Positions 10,837-22,200 are shown, numbered from the stretch's first letter. The stretch is DNA of 35,322 nt from Gammaproteobacteria bacterium (GCA_026197095.1 JAPHTF010000100.1:1-35322); one strand, 5' to 3'. Made by a program: numbers and translations. The notes: a model not told the origin generated them from the letters alone.

Positions 10837-13800
10837 TTACGCTGAAGCTAATTCAGCCGCAGCTTCAACATCAACAGCAACAAGACGAGATACACCTGGC
10901 TCGTGCATAGTGACACCCGTTAAGTGCTGCGAGATTTCCATTGTTATTTTATTATGCGTAATAAAGATGAACTGTGTTTTATCTGACATGTATTTTACCA
11001 TGTCACAGAAACGACCCACATTAGCGTCATCCAATGGTGCGTCAACTTCGTCTAGCATGCAGAATGGTGCAGGATTTAACTGGAAAATAGAGAATACCAG
11101 TGATACGGCGGTTAATGCTTTTTCACCACCCGATAATAAATGGATAGTGCTATTACGTTTGCCCGGAGGCCGCGCCATAATTGTTACGCCAGCATCGAGT
11201 AAATTATCATCTGTTAATTCAAGATATGCATGGCCGCCACCGAATAAACGAGGGAACAGTTCCTTAACACCACTATTAACTCTATCAAACGTTTCTTTGA
11301 AACGAGTCCGTGTTTCAGAGTCTATCTTAGCAATAGCATTTTCCAGCGTTGTTAATGCATCTGTTAAATCTTTATCTTGTTCATCAAGATATTTTTTACG
11401 TTCAGCTTCTTGCTCATACTCTTCAATGGCGGCAAGGTTAATCGGGCCAAGACGTTGAATTTTTTGTTCTAAATCATCAACACTTTGTTCCCAGGTAAAT
11501 TCATTTGCATCTTCTGGCATTTCATCAATTAATGTTTTTAGCTCAAAACGTGTTTCATTGATGGCTTCTTCTAACGTTTGTCTGCGAACTTTGACTTCCT
11601 GCCAGCCTATACGAATTGATTCTAAACCACTGCGTACTTCCTGAACGCCATTTTCAGCACCTGAACGCGCTTCTTCTAATTCACGCATGTGATGATCAAT
11701 GGTTTCTACAGCAGTCCTGGCCTGAGAGAGTTCTTCTTCAACTTTAATCCGGCTTGCAAGGAAAACGTCTAACTCTTTATTCATTTCATCAATTGGCGCA
11801 TCACTCTCTTCTCTGGCAGTTTGTAATTCATCACGCCTGGCAGCAAGTTGTTTCTGCCGCTCTTGCATACGCGCTAATGCCTGTTCAGTAGAATTTGATT
11901 CTGCACGTAATGTTTCAATACGCACTTTTATTTCATGTGCTGCATCGCGTTCAACACGTGCTTGTTCACGTTTAGTGCTCAAATTTTCCTGACAAACATC
12001 ACGACGTTGTTGCAGATTTACACGTTGTTCTTCAAGAGTAGACATCTGCTCCAATGCAACTTCAAGTTTTTCACGTGAAATAGCCAGGTCAGTGTTATCT
12101 TTTTCTACTTGCTGGCGAACTTCTTCTGCTTCACGGCGTTGCTCTTCCTTACGTGTTTGCATTTGTTCTAAGCGTGCTTTGCGTGCACTTAAATCAGACT
12201 GCCTGTTTGCACGCTGACGTGATAATTGATTTATGGTTGCTTGACTGCCATCACGATCCATTTCAGCTGTTGCAAGTTGTTCACGTTCTGTCTCAAGTTG
12301 TTGTTGAGTTTGAAGAACAACTGATTGTAACTCGTTTGTTTCTGCTGCAAGTGTTTTTAAAGTTTGTTCACGTTGCAAAATGCCGGCTTTTTCATCTTTA
12401 TCACGTGCAACACGTAACCAGTTTTTACCCAGCCAAATACCTTCACGTGTTACGACAGATTCTGAATCAGATAAATTTCCACGCATAGATAAAGCTTGTT
12501 GCAGATTTTCAGCAGTAAGCACACCTTTTAATAAACTGGTTAATTTCCAGGGTGCTTTAATTTTGCTTTCTAAGCTGTCAGCTTGAATTGTTGAACTCAC
12601 TGTATCTGCACGGGTATCAAATAAAGTCAGCGTACCTTCATCAAAGCTTTCAAGAACATCCACGAGTGGATCAACACCATCAACGCATACCGCTTCCAGG
12701 TTTTCACCTAAAACACATTCAGCCGCTTTCGCCCAACCGTCTTCTACTTCAAGCTCTTCAGCTAAACGTGGCGCATCCTGAAGATGTTGGTTATTCAGCC
12801 ATTGAGTAACAGCGCCTTCTTCCTTACCTAATGCTGCTTGTTGTAATGCTTCAAGCGATGCGCTACGACCACGTAAGTCTTGTAACTTGCCACGTGATTC
12901 ATCAAGTTGCGTATTGAGTAAATGTACCGAATCACGGAGTTGTCCGATTTGGCTTTGCTTTTCTTCCAGGATGGCTTGTGATTGCTGAATTTCAGCTTCA
13001 TCTTTTTGCAGAAGTTCTTCAAGTTCACCACTTTCACTGATTAACTGATCATGTGACTGATTTTGTAACTCTTCTTGCAAGCGTTCCAGACGTTGTTTTT
13101 GACGCTGTAAATGTTCTTCAACATGTTGAATATGGGTACGTTCAACTTCAGCATTTCGAGCAGGCTCTGTAGCCGCCTCACTAAAACTGTCCCATTCACT
13201 TTGCCAGGCCTGCATTGCACTTTCTGCTTCTGACAATGCCGCTGAAGACATTTCAGCTGTACTTTGTAGATGTTCAAGCTTGGGTTCAACTTCGGCCAAG
13301 TCTGCTTTTACCAGGCTCAAACGTTTTTGATCCGTTTCGAAATGCGCATGAGCTTCTTGCCAATCTTGCTCAAGTTGATTTAAATCTTGTTGTTGTTGTT
13401 GGCGACGTTCCTTGGCATGCTGTATTGACTGTTCAATTTTAGCGATATCCGTACCGACACTATAAAAACGACTCTGTACTTCATTAAACTTATCTGACGC
13501 TTCTGTATGAGATTCACGTTGTGATTCAATCTCTGCTTCAATGCTGCGTTGACGCGCGATAGCTGACTCTAAGGCTGTTTCCTGCTCACGAATTTGAGCT
13601 TCCGTTTTTTCTGCTTCACTTTGTTTTATTAACCAACGCAATGCCGTCAATTGTGCTTTGAGTAATCGTTCTTCTTCACGTAAAACTTTATATTTTTCAG
13701 CCGTATTAGCCTGACGTTTTAAACGCGCCAGCTGTTTTTCCAGCTCATCACGTAAGTCACTTAAACGATCTAAATTTTCACGGGTATGTTTAATTCTGGT

Positions 13801-14343
13801 TTCAGTTTCACGACGGCGTTCTTTATATTTTGAAATACCCGCCGCTTCTTCAAGGAATACACGAAGTTCTTCTGGTTTTGCTTCTATCAGCCGAGAAATC
13901 GTACCTTGTTCGATAATGGCGTAACTACGCGGCCCTAAACCTGTACCTAAAAAGATGTCGGTAATATCACGGCGACGACAACGTGTACCATTTAAATGGT
14001 AGAGAGACTGGCCATCACGAGTGACCGTTCGTTTAATGGCAATCTCATTGAAATTGGCATATTCACCACCGAGCTTGCCTTCTGAATTATCGAAAACAAG
14101 TTCTATCGTTGCCTGACCAACGGGCTTACGCCCCGTCGAGCCATTGAAAATGACATCCGCCATGGATTCACCACGCAAATGCTTGGCAGAGGACTCCCCC
14201 ATTACCCAGCGAACGGCATCAATAATATTCGATTTACCACAGCCGTTTGGCCCCACGACGCCGCTTAATTGGCTTGGGAATTCAACAGTTGTCGGGTCGA
14301 CGAAGGATTTAAATCCGGCTAATTTTAATTTACTTAAACGCAT
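10837..14343 (-). CDS. smc: Chromosome segregation ATPase SMC
   Basis: 1168 aa, full length. N-terminal head with Walker A GPNGCGKSN (31-39); two long coiled coils flanking a hinge near residues 510-640; C-terminal head with the LLSGGEKAL signature and Walker B/D-loop CMLDEVDAPLDDANV. It condenses and disentangles newly replicated DNA together with ScpA and ScpB, which are not in this window. Having Smc rather than MukB places the organism outside the enteric-Vibrio group. The first of three collinear genes smc-zipA-ligA. The ribosome binding site is weak, but MRLSKLKLAGFKSF is the family's conserved start. Confidence 0.98.
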   Translation of the reverse strand: MRLSKLKLAGFKSFVDPTTVEFPSQLSGVVGPNGCGKSNIIDAVRWVMGESSAKHLRGESMADVIFNGSTGRKPVGQATIELVFDNSEGKLGGEYANFNEIAIKRTVTRDGQSLYHLNGTRCRRRDITDIFLGTGLGPRSYAIIEQGTISRLIEAKPEELRVFLEEAAGISKYKERRRETETRIKHTRENLDRLSDLRDELEKQLARLKRQANTAEKYKVLREEERLLKAQLTALRWLIKQSEAEKTEAQIREQETALESAIARQRSIEAEIESQRESHTEASDKFNEVQSRFYSVGTDIAKIEQSIQHAKERRQQQQQDLNQLEQDWQEAHAHFETDQKRLSLVKADLAEVEPKLEHLQSTAEMSSAALSEAESAMQAWQSEWDSFSEAATEPARNAEVERTHIQHVEEHLQRQKQRLERLQEELQNQSHDQLISESGELEELLQKDEAEIQQSQAILEEKQSQIGQLRDSVHLLNTQLDESRGKLQDLRGRSASLEALQQAALGKEEGAVTQWLNNQHLQDAPRLAEELEVEDGWAKAAECVLGENLEAVCVDGVDPLVDVLESFDEGTLTLFDTRADTVSSTIQADSLESKIKAPWKLTSLLKGVLTAENLQQALSMRGNLSDSESVVTREGIWLGKNWLRVARDKDEKAGILQREQTLKTLAAETNELQSVVLQTQQQLETEREQLATAEMDRDGSQATINQLSRQRANRQSDLSARKARLEQMQTRKEEQRREAEEVRQQVEKDNTDLAISREKLEVALEQMSTLEEQRVNLQQRRDVCQENLSTKREQARVERDAAHEIKVRIETLRAESNSTEQALARMQERQKQLAARRDELQTAREESDAPIDEMNKELDVFLASRIKVEEELSQARTAVETIDHHMRELEEARSGAENGVQEVRSGLESIRIGWQEVKVRRQTLEEAINETRFELKTLIDEMPEDANEFTWEQSVDDLEQKIQRLGPINLAAIEEYEQEAERKKYLDEQDKDLTDALTTLENAIAKIDSETRTRFKETFDRVNSGVKELFPRLFGGGHAYLELTDDNLLDAGVTIMARPPGKRNSTIHLLSGGEKALTAVSLVFSIFQLNPAPFCMLDEVDAPLDDANVGRFCDMVKYMSDKTQFIFITHNKITMEISQHLTGVTMHEPGVSRLVAVDVEAAAELASA

Positions 14344-14565
14344 GGTGCAGAAGATACCGATCCCTGAGTCTACTTACAAGATTGACTTCAAATTAAAGCT
14401 GTGCCGAGTGAAAATAGTCGCAAAAACTGGCGAAAAAATACTCAAATTGATTTAATTAATTTCAATTCATCTTAATTAAACCTGATATTGAAATCAGTGC
14501 TAAAATCCAGCCTTAGAAAACACTCATTTTAATTTAGAAAATTGTAGAGAACTTAAGAGATCATA

Positions 14566-14955
14566 ATGGCAACCCAAGCAACTAAAGATTTAGAAACATT
14601 CGATAACCCCATGCCCGAACGTGATTACACGATTCGTATCGATATGCCCGAATTCACCTGTTTATGTCCAAAAACTGGCCAGCCCGATTTTGCCACCTTG
14701 CATCTCGAATATGTGGCCGATAAACAATGCGTAGAATTAAAAGCATTAAAATTGTACCTGTGGGCGTTTCGTGAAGAAGGTCATTTTCATGAGAAAGTGA
14801 CAAATATGATTCTTGACGATTTAGTCAAGGTCACTCAACCGCGTTTCATGCGTTTAACGGGGAAATTTAATGTCCGTGGTGGGATTTACACTACCGTTGT
14901 TGCCGAGCACCGTGATCCAAGCTGGAAGGCACCTGAGCATGTCACTCTGCCATAA
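14566..14955 (+). CDS. queF: PreQ1 synthase (NADPH-dependent 7-cyano-7-deazaguanine reductase), type I
   Basis: 129 aa, the short type I QueF. Reduces the nitrile preQ0 to the amine preQ1 in queuosine synthesis. Catalytic Cys34 and Asp41 lie in the LCPKTGQPD motif; the ELKALKLY segment followed by FREEGHFHE is the family's substrate/NADPH region. It is divergent from smc across a 222-bp intergenic region. The window also holds gluQ, which modifies the queuosine end-product, far away at 29694. No preQ1 riboswitch was recognised in the leader. Confidence 0.95.
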   Translation: MATQATKDLETFDNPMPERDYTIRIDMPEFTCLCPKTGQPDFATLHLEYVADKQCVELKALKLYLWAFREEGHFHEKVTNMILDDLVKVTQPRFMRLTGKFNVRGGIYTTVVAEHRDPSWKAPEHVTLP

Positions 14956-14979
14956 AACTGGTTAAGAGCGGCGGATACA

Positions 14980-16302
14980 GTGACCAATAAAAGTTACTCA
15001 TCTATTCTGGCTCGTCCTTCCTCACTTTTCATTGGCGTTGATCTCGGCACCTCTGGGTGCCGCGCCATAGCCATTAATGCCTCTGGTGATATAAAAGCAC
15101 ACGCAAAAGTGGATTATTTTCAGAATAAAGATCAGGGCCAGCAGAAACAAACACCGGCTAACTGGTGGCACGCTACCCAAAGCGTATTAAAAGACATCAT
15201 CTCGCAAGTTAAATTACAGCATATTGAGGCTATTTCCATTGATGGTACATCAGGCACCGTGATGTTATGTGATGACAGCGGTCAGCTTCTCACTCCAGCA
15301 TTGATGTATAATGATACACGCGCCAAAGCCCAGGCTCTGTTTCTCAAACAACATGCCCCCAAAGATTCAGTTGTACTCAGCCCTTCTAGTGGATTAGCAA
15401 AAGTGTTATGGCTGCTCGAACATTACCCACAAGAAAATAATTTTCATATTGTACATCAGGCGGACTGGATAGCCGGACTGTTAACTCAGCGCTTTGATGT
15501 GAGTGATATTAACAATACTTTAAAAACAGGTTTTGATCCGATTAATAAAATATGGCCATTATGGCTGACTGATTTATTACACCAAGCAAAAATCAATAAA
15601 TCGTGTTTACCCAGGGTACAGCTTCCTGCAACAAACATTGCAATCATTCATCCTCACATTGCCAGCGAACTGGGTTTACCCATTGATGTTGATATTGTAT
15701 CCGGCACAACGGATAGTACCGCCGCATTTATTGCAAGTGGCGCGCAGAATGTGGGTGATGCTGTCACTTCATTAGGTTCAACATTAGTTTTAAAAGTGAT
15801 CAGCGATACCCCCATTAATAAACCTGCATATGGTATTTATAGTCAACCTTATGATAATCACTGGTTAGTAGGAGGTGCATCAAATTCTGGTGGTGCAGTG
15901 TTGCGTTACTATTTTAATGATGAACAAATGAAGTTATTAAGTCATAAACTAAAACCAAATAAACCCACCAACTTAAAATATTACCCATTAATTAACAAAG
16001 GTGAACGGTTTCCGATTAACAACCCTGAACTTGAACCCAAACTTTCTCCAAAAGTTGATGATGATGTCATTTTCTTTCAAGCTTTATTAGAAGGCATTGC
16101 AGACATTGAACATGCTGGTTACAAGCTACTTGAACAATTAGGCGCGCCCTATCCCACTACAGTTAAAACCACGGGGGGCGGAGTAATAAACAAGGCCTGG
16201 TCACAAATACGAGAAAATAAACTCGGTGTACCTGTGGTAGATTCACTACATAGTTCAGCTGCATATGGTTCAGCCTTATTAGCTGCAAAAAATAATCCAT
16301 GA
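14980..16302 (+). CDS. FGGY-family carbohydrate kinase, D-ribulose-kinase-like
   Basis: 440 aa, shorter than typical xylulose or glycerol kinases (about 500). FGGY_N begins with the phosphate-binding FIGVDLGTSG (17-26), followed by the SIDGTSGTVML segment and the ALMYNDTRA substrate region; FGGY_C has the SGTTDSTAAF and LGSTLVLK segments and the KTTGGGVINK adenosine motif. The overall pattern resembles the cyanobacterial/plant D-ribulose kinases more than xylulokinase; substrate assignment is therefore tentative. It begins with GTG 24 bp after queF with AAGAGCGG upstream, and cysZ follows 28 bp later. A pentulose kinase would fit with the CbbY-type sugar phosphatase at 27624 in salvaging dead-end pentuloses. 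Confidence 0.85.
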   Translation: MTNKSYSSILARPSSLFIGVDLGTSGCRAIAINASGDIKAHAKVDYFQNKDQGQQKQTPANWWHATQSVLKDIISQVKLQHIEAISIDGTSGTVMLCDDSGQLLTPALMYNDTRAKAQALFLKQHAPKDSVVLSPSSGLAKVLWLLEHYPQENNFHIVHQADWIAGLLTQRFDVSDINNTLKTGFDPINKIWPLWLTDLLHQAKINKSCLPRVQLPATNIAIIHPHIASELGLPIDVDIVSGTTDSTAAFIASGAQNVGDAVTSLGSTLVLKVISDTPINKPAYGIYSQPYDNHWLVGGASNSGGAVLRYYFNDEQMKLLSHKLKPNKPTNLKYYPLINKGERFPINNPELEPKLSPKVDDDVIFFQALLEGIADIEHAGYKLLEQLGAPYPTTVKTTGGGVINKAWSQIRENKLGVPVVDSLHSSAAYGSALLAAKNNP

Positions 16303-16330
16303 ACACATAAGCATAAACAAGAGAATTAAA

Positions 16331-17071
16331 ATGATTAGCAACCCTGTTACCGGCGCAACCTATTTCCTAAGTGGTCTAAAATTAATATCAGAAAAAGGCA
16401 TACGTGCCTATGTAGTAATCCCTTTAGTGATTAATGTTTTGATATTTAGCATTGCACTATGGTTTGCCATTGGGCAATTTGAAATATTTATTACCTGGGC
16501 ATTATCTGATTTGCCGAGCTGGCTAAGTTGGCTGGAGTGGATAATGTGGCCGTTATTTGCATTAACATTTTATGGTTTGGTCTTTTTTAGCTTTACCATT
16601 ATTGCCAACATTATTGCTTCACCTTTTAGTGGGCCACTTGCTGATGCCGTAGAGAAACACCTTACTGGTAACAAAAGCCCGGTAACCAGCAAATCTTTTG
16701 CCGATGAAGTTAAAGAGGCAATCGGTAATGAACTCATCAAGTTAAAACACTCATTGTTTTTAATGATGCCACTGGCTTTTCTTTCTTTAATATCTTTTGC
16801 TTTTCCACTGATTTCTCCAGCCGTAGCAATGTTATGGTTTATGTATGCCGCCTGGATTTTAACGATAGAGTATGCCGATTTCCCGATGGCTAATCATGGT
16901 ATGGCTTTTCGTCATATCAGAGAAAAGCTCGCCGAAAAAAGACTGATGTCATTAGGCTTTGGTACCATGGTAATGGCCGCAACCATGATCCCTATTATTA
17001 ATTTTCTGGTTATGCCTGTTTCAGTTGCAGGTGCTACAAAAATGTACCTCAATGAATTCAAACAACGATAG
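16331..17071 (+). CDS. cysZ: Sulfate transport/assimilation membrane protein CysZ
   Basis: 246 aa, near the 253 aa of E. coli CysZ. Hydrophobic segments at about residues 27-48, 68-97, 140-180 and 205-232; the cytosolic EFKQR tail and the ASPFSGPLADAVE and EYADFPMANHG motifs are typical. CysZ is a sulfate-proton channel feeding cysteine synthesis. In E. coli cysZ adjoins zipA-ligA; here it lies nearby but in another unit, with mtgA 17 bp downstream. Confidence 0.94.
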   Translation: MISNPVTGATYFLSGLKLISEKGIRAYVVIPLVINVLIFSIALWFAIGQFEIFITWALSDLPSWLSWLEWIMWPLFALTFYGLVFFSFTIIANIIASPFSGPLADAVEKHLTGNKSPVTSKSFADEVKEAIGNELIKLKHSLFLMMPLAFLSLISFAFPLISPAVAMLWFMYAAWILTIEYADFPMANHGMAFRHIREKLAEKRLMSLGFGTMVMAATMIPIINFLVMPVSVAGATKMYLNEFKQR

Positions 17072-17088
17072 CGCTATTACCCATTAAG

Positions 17089-17820
17089 ATGTTTTTTAAA
17101 CAATTAAAAAAGAAAGCAAAGTCATTTTTTAAAATACCCAGCGTAATCACTACCCTAAAAGTAAGCTGGAAAATTTTATTATTAATTTTCGTGATGGACA
17201 CAGGTTATTTAATCGGTATCTGGCCTAACTGGAAAATTTATGCTGAAGGACCTATTCAGCAATCAAATTTTATTCGAAATTATATCTCTGAACATTATCG
17301 TCACAATGATTGGCCACAATTACATTGGCGACCGGTATCTATCAATGTTATCCCTGAGCATATGGTACGTGCACTGATCGTTGCTGAAGATGCACGCTTT
17401 TATTCGCACAGTGGTTTTGATACTGATGCTTTACAAGAAGTCATGGAGTATAACTTATCAAAAAATCGTTTTATTTATGGTGGCAGCACAATATCTCAAC
17501 AAACCATAAAAAATATTTTTCTTAGCCCGTCACGCAACCCCTTTCGAAAATGGCATGAGTTTGTTTTGACGATAGGTATGGAGCGCAATCTAAGCAAGCA
17601 ACGCATACTGGAACAATATTTAAATATCGTAGAGTTTGGCCGTGGAATTTATGGTGTTAATGCCGCCGCACAATACTATTGGGGTATTCCTGCATCACAG
17701 TTATCTGAAAAGCAAGCTATTGAACTTGCAGCAACCCTGCCTGCCCCGGTAAACCATAATCCAGGTACGCGGACAAAATTTTTCTTAAAACGTGTTAAAA
17801 AAATTGAGCAATATTTTTAA
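17089..17820 (+). CDS. mtgA: Monofunctional biosynthetic peptidoglycan transglycosylase
   Basis: 243 aa GT51 glycosyltransferase without a penicillin-binding domain. N-terminal membrane anchor at about residues 26-46, then the GT51 motifs: catalytic Glu100 in AEDARFYSHSGFD, GGSTISQQ (131-138), the ERNLSKQRILEQYLN segment and AAQYYW. It polymerises lipid II into glycan strands on the outer face of the inner membrane. Only 17 bp from cysZ, and ended by the hairpin cluster at 17893-17945. Confidence 0.96.
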   Translation: MFFKQLKKKAKSFFKIPSVITTLKVSWKILLLIFVMDTGYLIGIWPNWKIYAEGPIQQSNFIRNYISEHYRHNDWPQLHWRPVSINVIPEHMVRALIVAEDARFYSHSGFDTDALQEVMEYNLSKNRFIYGGSTISQQTIKNIFLSPSRNPFRKWHEFVLTIGMERNLSKQRILEQYLNIVEFGRGIYGVNAAAQYYWGIPASQLSEKQAIELAATLPAPVNHNPGTRTKFFLKRVKKIEQYF

Positions 17821-17892
17821 TCAGCTTGAATTACGAAGTTTTGAAAATGAAATGAACTTCAGAGATCGAATTGAATAATAAAAATATTTTGA

Positions 17893-17945
17893 GGTATTAA
17901 GAATACCTGTGAGGGCTTATAGAGCAAAAGCCCTCACAAGTGAGG
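17893..17945. terminator. Overlapping hairpin cluster between mtgA and nirS
   Basis: Three inverted repeats follow each other: GGTATT/AATACC (17893-17907), an 11-bp perfect stem TGTGAGGGCTT/AAGCCCTCACA (17908-17938) and CCTCAC/GTGAGG (17932-17945), the last two mutually exclusive. They lie between the convergent stops of mtgA and nirS, so a bidirectional terminator is likely, although U-tracts are poor. Confidence 0.65.
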
Positions 17946-17954
17946 CTACCGAGG

Positions 17955-19706
<1,752 letters not shown>

Positions 19707-19817
19707 TCAATATTAATAACTGAAAAAACAACGACAAAGTAAAAAGATAGAATGATTCTATAAATATATAAATATTATTATTTTTATCGAGAGTATGTGC
19801 TAGATCGAAATTAAAAG

Positions 19818-19831
19818 TTGATCTAGATCAA
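19818..19831 (-). promoter_or_regulatory. FNR/DNR-type operator upstream of nirS
   Basis: TTGATCTAGATCAA is a perfect match to the Crp/Fnr-family consensus TTGAT-N4-ATCAA. If it is a class II site centred at -41.5, the -10 hexamer should fall at 19790-19795, where the minus strand reads TACTCT (4 of 6), giving a transcript start near 19783 and a leader of about 85 nt. It suggests control of nirS by low oxygen and/or NO. Confidence 0.85.
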
Positions 19832-19876
19832 GAAAATTAATGATAGATCATCATTATAAAAGCTGATTGTGGGAAA

Positions 19877-21523
19877 TTAATTACTGTTATTATTAATAGA
19901 AGCCTGTTTGTTTATCGCCTGACGTCTTTCTATACGTTTTCTTCTTTCAGCCAGTGGTGGACATTTCTTATCATTCCAATAGGTCACCTGACAATCCAGA
20001 CAATAATGACACTCCTGGCTAATAATTTCTCCAGTTAAGCGAATGGCCCCCACTTCGCATTCTGCACGGCATGTTTGACAGGGTCTGCCGCATTCCTTAC
20101 GGCGCCGTAACCAATCAAAGATTTTAAATTTTGATGGGAAGGTCAATGCAGCCCCTAATGGACAGATATAACGGCAATAAAATTTACGGTTAAGCGCTGA
20201 GACTAAAATAAGCGCGGTGGCATACAATACATAGCCCCACTCACGATGAAAATGTAATGAAAACACCGTTTTAAAAGGCTCAACCTCAGCAACGACTTCT
20301 GCTCGCGCCAATGACTGTAATGAGAGACCGAATAAACCGAGCATCACGAGGTATTTAATCGCCCACAAACGTTCATGCACATAGGCTGGAAACTCAAAAG
20401 AGCGAACCCCAAGCTTCTCACCAATTTTGTAAACTATTTCCTGACTGGCTCCAAAAGGGCACAACCAGCCACAGTAAACTCCCCTTCCCCATAACAATAT
20501 TGTCATAGCAACAAACGACCAGAGAATAAATAACATGGGATCGATCATAAAAGTATCCCAGCTAAAGCCGTGCATAATGGAACTCACGAAAGTCAGAACA
20601 TTAACAATTGAAAGTTGAGCCAGCGAATACCAGCCGATAAAAATAACTGTGTAAATCAGAAAACCATAGCGTAGGTAAATAAGGAACGAAGGGTGATGAG
20701 CCAACCAATCCTGAAAAATCAAAATCAAAAATAAAATTAATAGTCCAGCAGATAAAACAATAATCTGAAATATTTTATTACGCCAGGCATAAACCCAGAT
20801 GGGTTCTTCTGCTGAAATAACAGTATTTTCCTCCGGTTTTATCAAACCGCGTAAAATGGCAATTTCCCGCAGAGCAGTAGTAATCGTACTATTCAGCACC
20901 ATTGCAGTAATAGTCGCACCTGTAATGCCATCGAATGTAACGTATCCTTCACGCTCACTACCACCTACTTGCGAGCGTTGATTAGCATTAAAACCCAGGT
21001 ACTGGTTTTTGAAATCCAGTAAATCCTGTTCAGAAACACCAGCTAATAAAATTGGCTCCTCATGACTCACTATTTCAATGCCAGTTATTTTTCCTGTTAA
21101 ATCAAAACCAACCAGCGTGTGCATAGGTTTTCCTGAATAACCTGGAATAGGCATTACATGATCTGTAAAAAAAACATAACCAACAAGTTTGTTATCTGAA
21201 TAAACGGCGGCTGACTCAGGATCCCCATCAAACGTGCCGAGGCTATCCGCAAAGGGGAAAAATGTCAGCGCATATGGTGTTGCTTCGGAAACGGGATCAA
21301 GCTTTGTTAATAAGCCTGCATTTACGTTGTAATTGAAAGAAAAAAATAAAAATACAAGATAAACAGTAACCAGGCCAAGTTGACGTAATGAATTATATAG
21401 TCTTAAAAATAATATATTTAAAACACGTAGCAAGAAATATTGAGTATGGTGTTTAAAATCAGATGGATGATTATTTCTATTCAATGATAAATACCTGACT
21501 TTAGAATCAAAAATCCCAGTCAC
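19877..21523 (-). CDS. nirI: NirI/NosR-family membrane FMN-binding polyferredoxin
   Basis: 548 aa. An N-terminal hydrophobic segment (about residues 50-65) precedes a periplasmic FMN-binding domain (about 100-225) with the TGATIT flavinylation motif (201-206). Transmembrane helices run through about 252-450 with two CxxxCP motifs (C351/C355, C450/C454), and two Cys clusters follow (C478-C489 and C505-C521) for 4Fe-4S centres. NosR and NirI of denitrifiers have this architecture but are usually longer (roughly 650-750 aa). Beside nirS, NirI is the better name; NosR would sit by nosZ. It likely feeds electrons to nirS maturation or activity or supports nir expression. The GTG start at 21523 overlaps the hemerythrin gene by 17 bp; TTG at 21484 is a possible alternative. 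nirS starts 179 bp downstream. Confidence 0.86.
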   Translation of the reverse strand: MTGIFDSKVRYLSLNRNNHPSDFKHHTQYFLLRVLNILFLRLYNSLRQLGLVTVYLVFLFFSFNYNVNAGLLTKLDPVSEATPYALTFFPFADSLGTFDGDPESAAVYSDNKLVGYVFFTDHVMPIPGYSGKPMHTLVGFDLTGKITGIEIVSHEEPILLAGVSEQDLLDFKNQYLGFNANQRSQVGGSEREGYVTFDGITGATITAMVLNSTITTALREIAILRGLIKPEENTVISAEEPIWVYAWRNKIFQIIVLSAGLLILFLILIFQDWLAHHPSFLIYLRYGFLIYTVIFIGWYSLAQLSIVNVLTFVSSIMHGFSWDTFMIDPMLFILWSFVAMTILLWGRGVYCGWLCPFGASQEIVYKIGEKLGVRSFEFPAYVHERLWAIKYLVMLGLFGLSLQSLARAEVVAEVEPFKTVFSLHFHREWGYVLYATALILVSALNRKFYCRYICPLGAALTFPSKFKIFDWLRRRKECGRPCQTCRAECEVGAIRLTGEIISQECHYCLDCQVTYWNDKKCPPLAERRKRIERRQAINKQASINNNSN

Positions 21524-21974
21524 GTCTGACCTGTTTATTTTGCATAGCTTTCAACCGCTCAATAATTAAATCACGTTGCATAAGTATTGACTGATTAGCC
21601 ATATTTAGAAACACTTTTTCTTCATGTTCATTATGTAACTTCATTGCTGTGTGTAAAGGTTCTATTGATTCCAGAAAATGATCGAAGTCATTACTTTTTA
21701 TAATATATGACAAATCATTAACAAGGTGAACAAGATAGTCATGTTCTTCGCTTAGGTGAGAGATCATGCCCTCTGGATCTCCATTCTCATTTATAAATAA
21801 TGGATAGAGCACTTCATCTTCCATTTGCATATGAAGTTTAAGATCCATTACAAAATTTTCAAACAGACGTTTAGCATTCTTCCACTCCCCGAGGTCAGCC
21901 GCCATTTCGCATTCATCAAGTGAAATATCATATTGACGATGGTCATGTACCAGCCAATTAGATGTGTTGTTCAT
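21507..21974 (-). CDS. Hemerythrin-like diiron protein
   Basis: 155 aa four-helix hemerythrin domain. Candidate diiron ligands occur at the expected spacing: His10, H48xxxE52, His73/His78, His108 and H114xxxE118. Such proteins bind oxygen or NO, or sense them. It is the first gene of the hemerythrin-nirI-nirS run and its end overlaps nirI, so its product is probably needed at the same time, for example to bind or detoxify NO or to repair iron-sulfur centres. GGGAG precedes the ATG. The gene ends the 226-bp AT-rich intergenic region 21975-22200, where no clear FNR box was found. Confidence 0.86.
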   Translation of the reverse strand: MNNTSNWLVHDHRQYDISLDECEMAADLGEWKNAKRLFENFVMDLKLHMQMEDEVLYPLFINENGDPEGMISHLSEEHDYLVHLVNDLSYIIKSNDFDHFLESIEPLHTAMKLHNEHEEKVFLNMANQSILMQRDLIIERLKAMQNKQVRRDWDF

Positions 21975-22200
21975 ATTACAACTCCCGTCTTACCTGATAT
22001 ATAATGCGTTTAACTATCTACCTAAAGAGCTTCCAATTAGAGAATAGATGTTTATTAACAACAACTAATACAGCTAGTTGAATATTTCAGTCAGCATGAA
22101 ATTTAAATTATAACTACTTATAAAGAAAGAAAATTTTAAAACATCAATAATATTATTTTAATTTGTTTGTATACTATTTGTTATTTATATAAAAACCTGA

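Noticed and set aside
10910-13442. Several reading frames opposite to or out of frame with smc (10910-11458, 12153-12488, 12588-12809, 13041-13289)
   Set aside because: They lie wholly inside smc on the other strand or in another frame and show the low-complexity residue patterns expected from coiled-coil coding DNA.
14460-14565. PreQ1 riboswitch in the queF leader
   Set aside because: No aptamer core (conserved pseudoknot with an A-rich tail) could be fitted; only a short CTGAT/ATCAG inverted repeat is seen.
19839-19855. AATGAT-AGATC-ATCATT as a second FNR box
   Set aside because: The half-site spacing and sequence do not fit; at most a small hairpin after nirI.
22070-22100. TTGAATATTTCAG as an FNR box for the hemerythrin gene
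   Set aside because: The half-sites are one base too close and imperfect compared with the consensus met exactly at 19818-19831.
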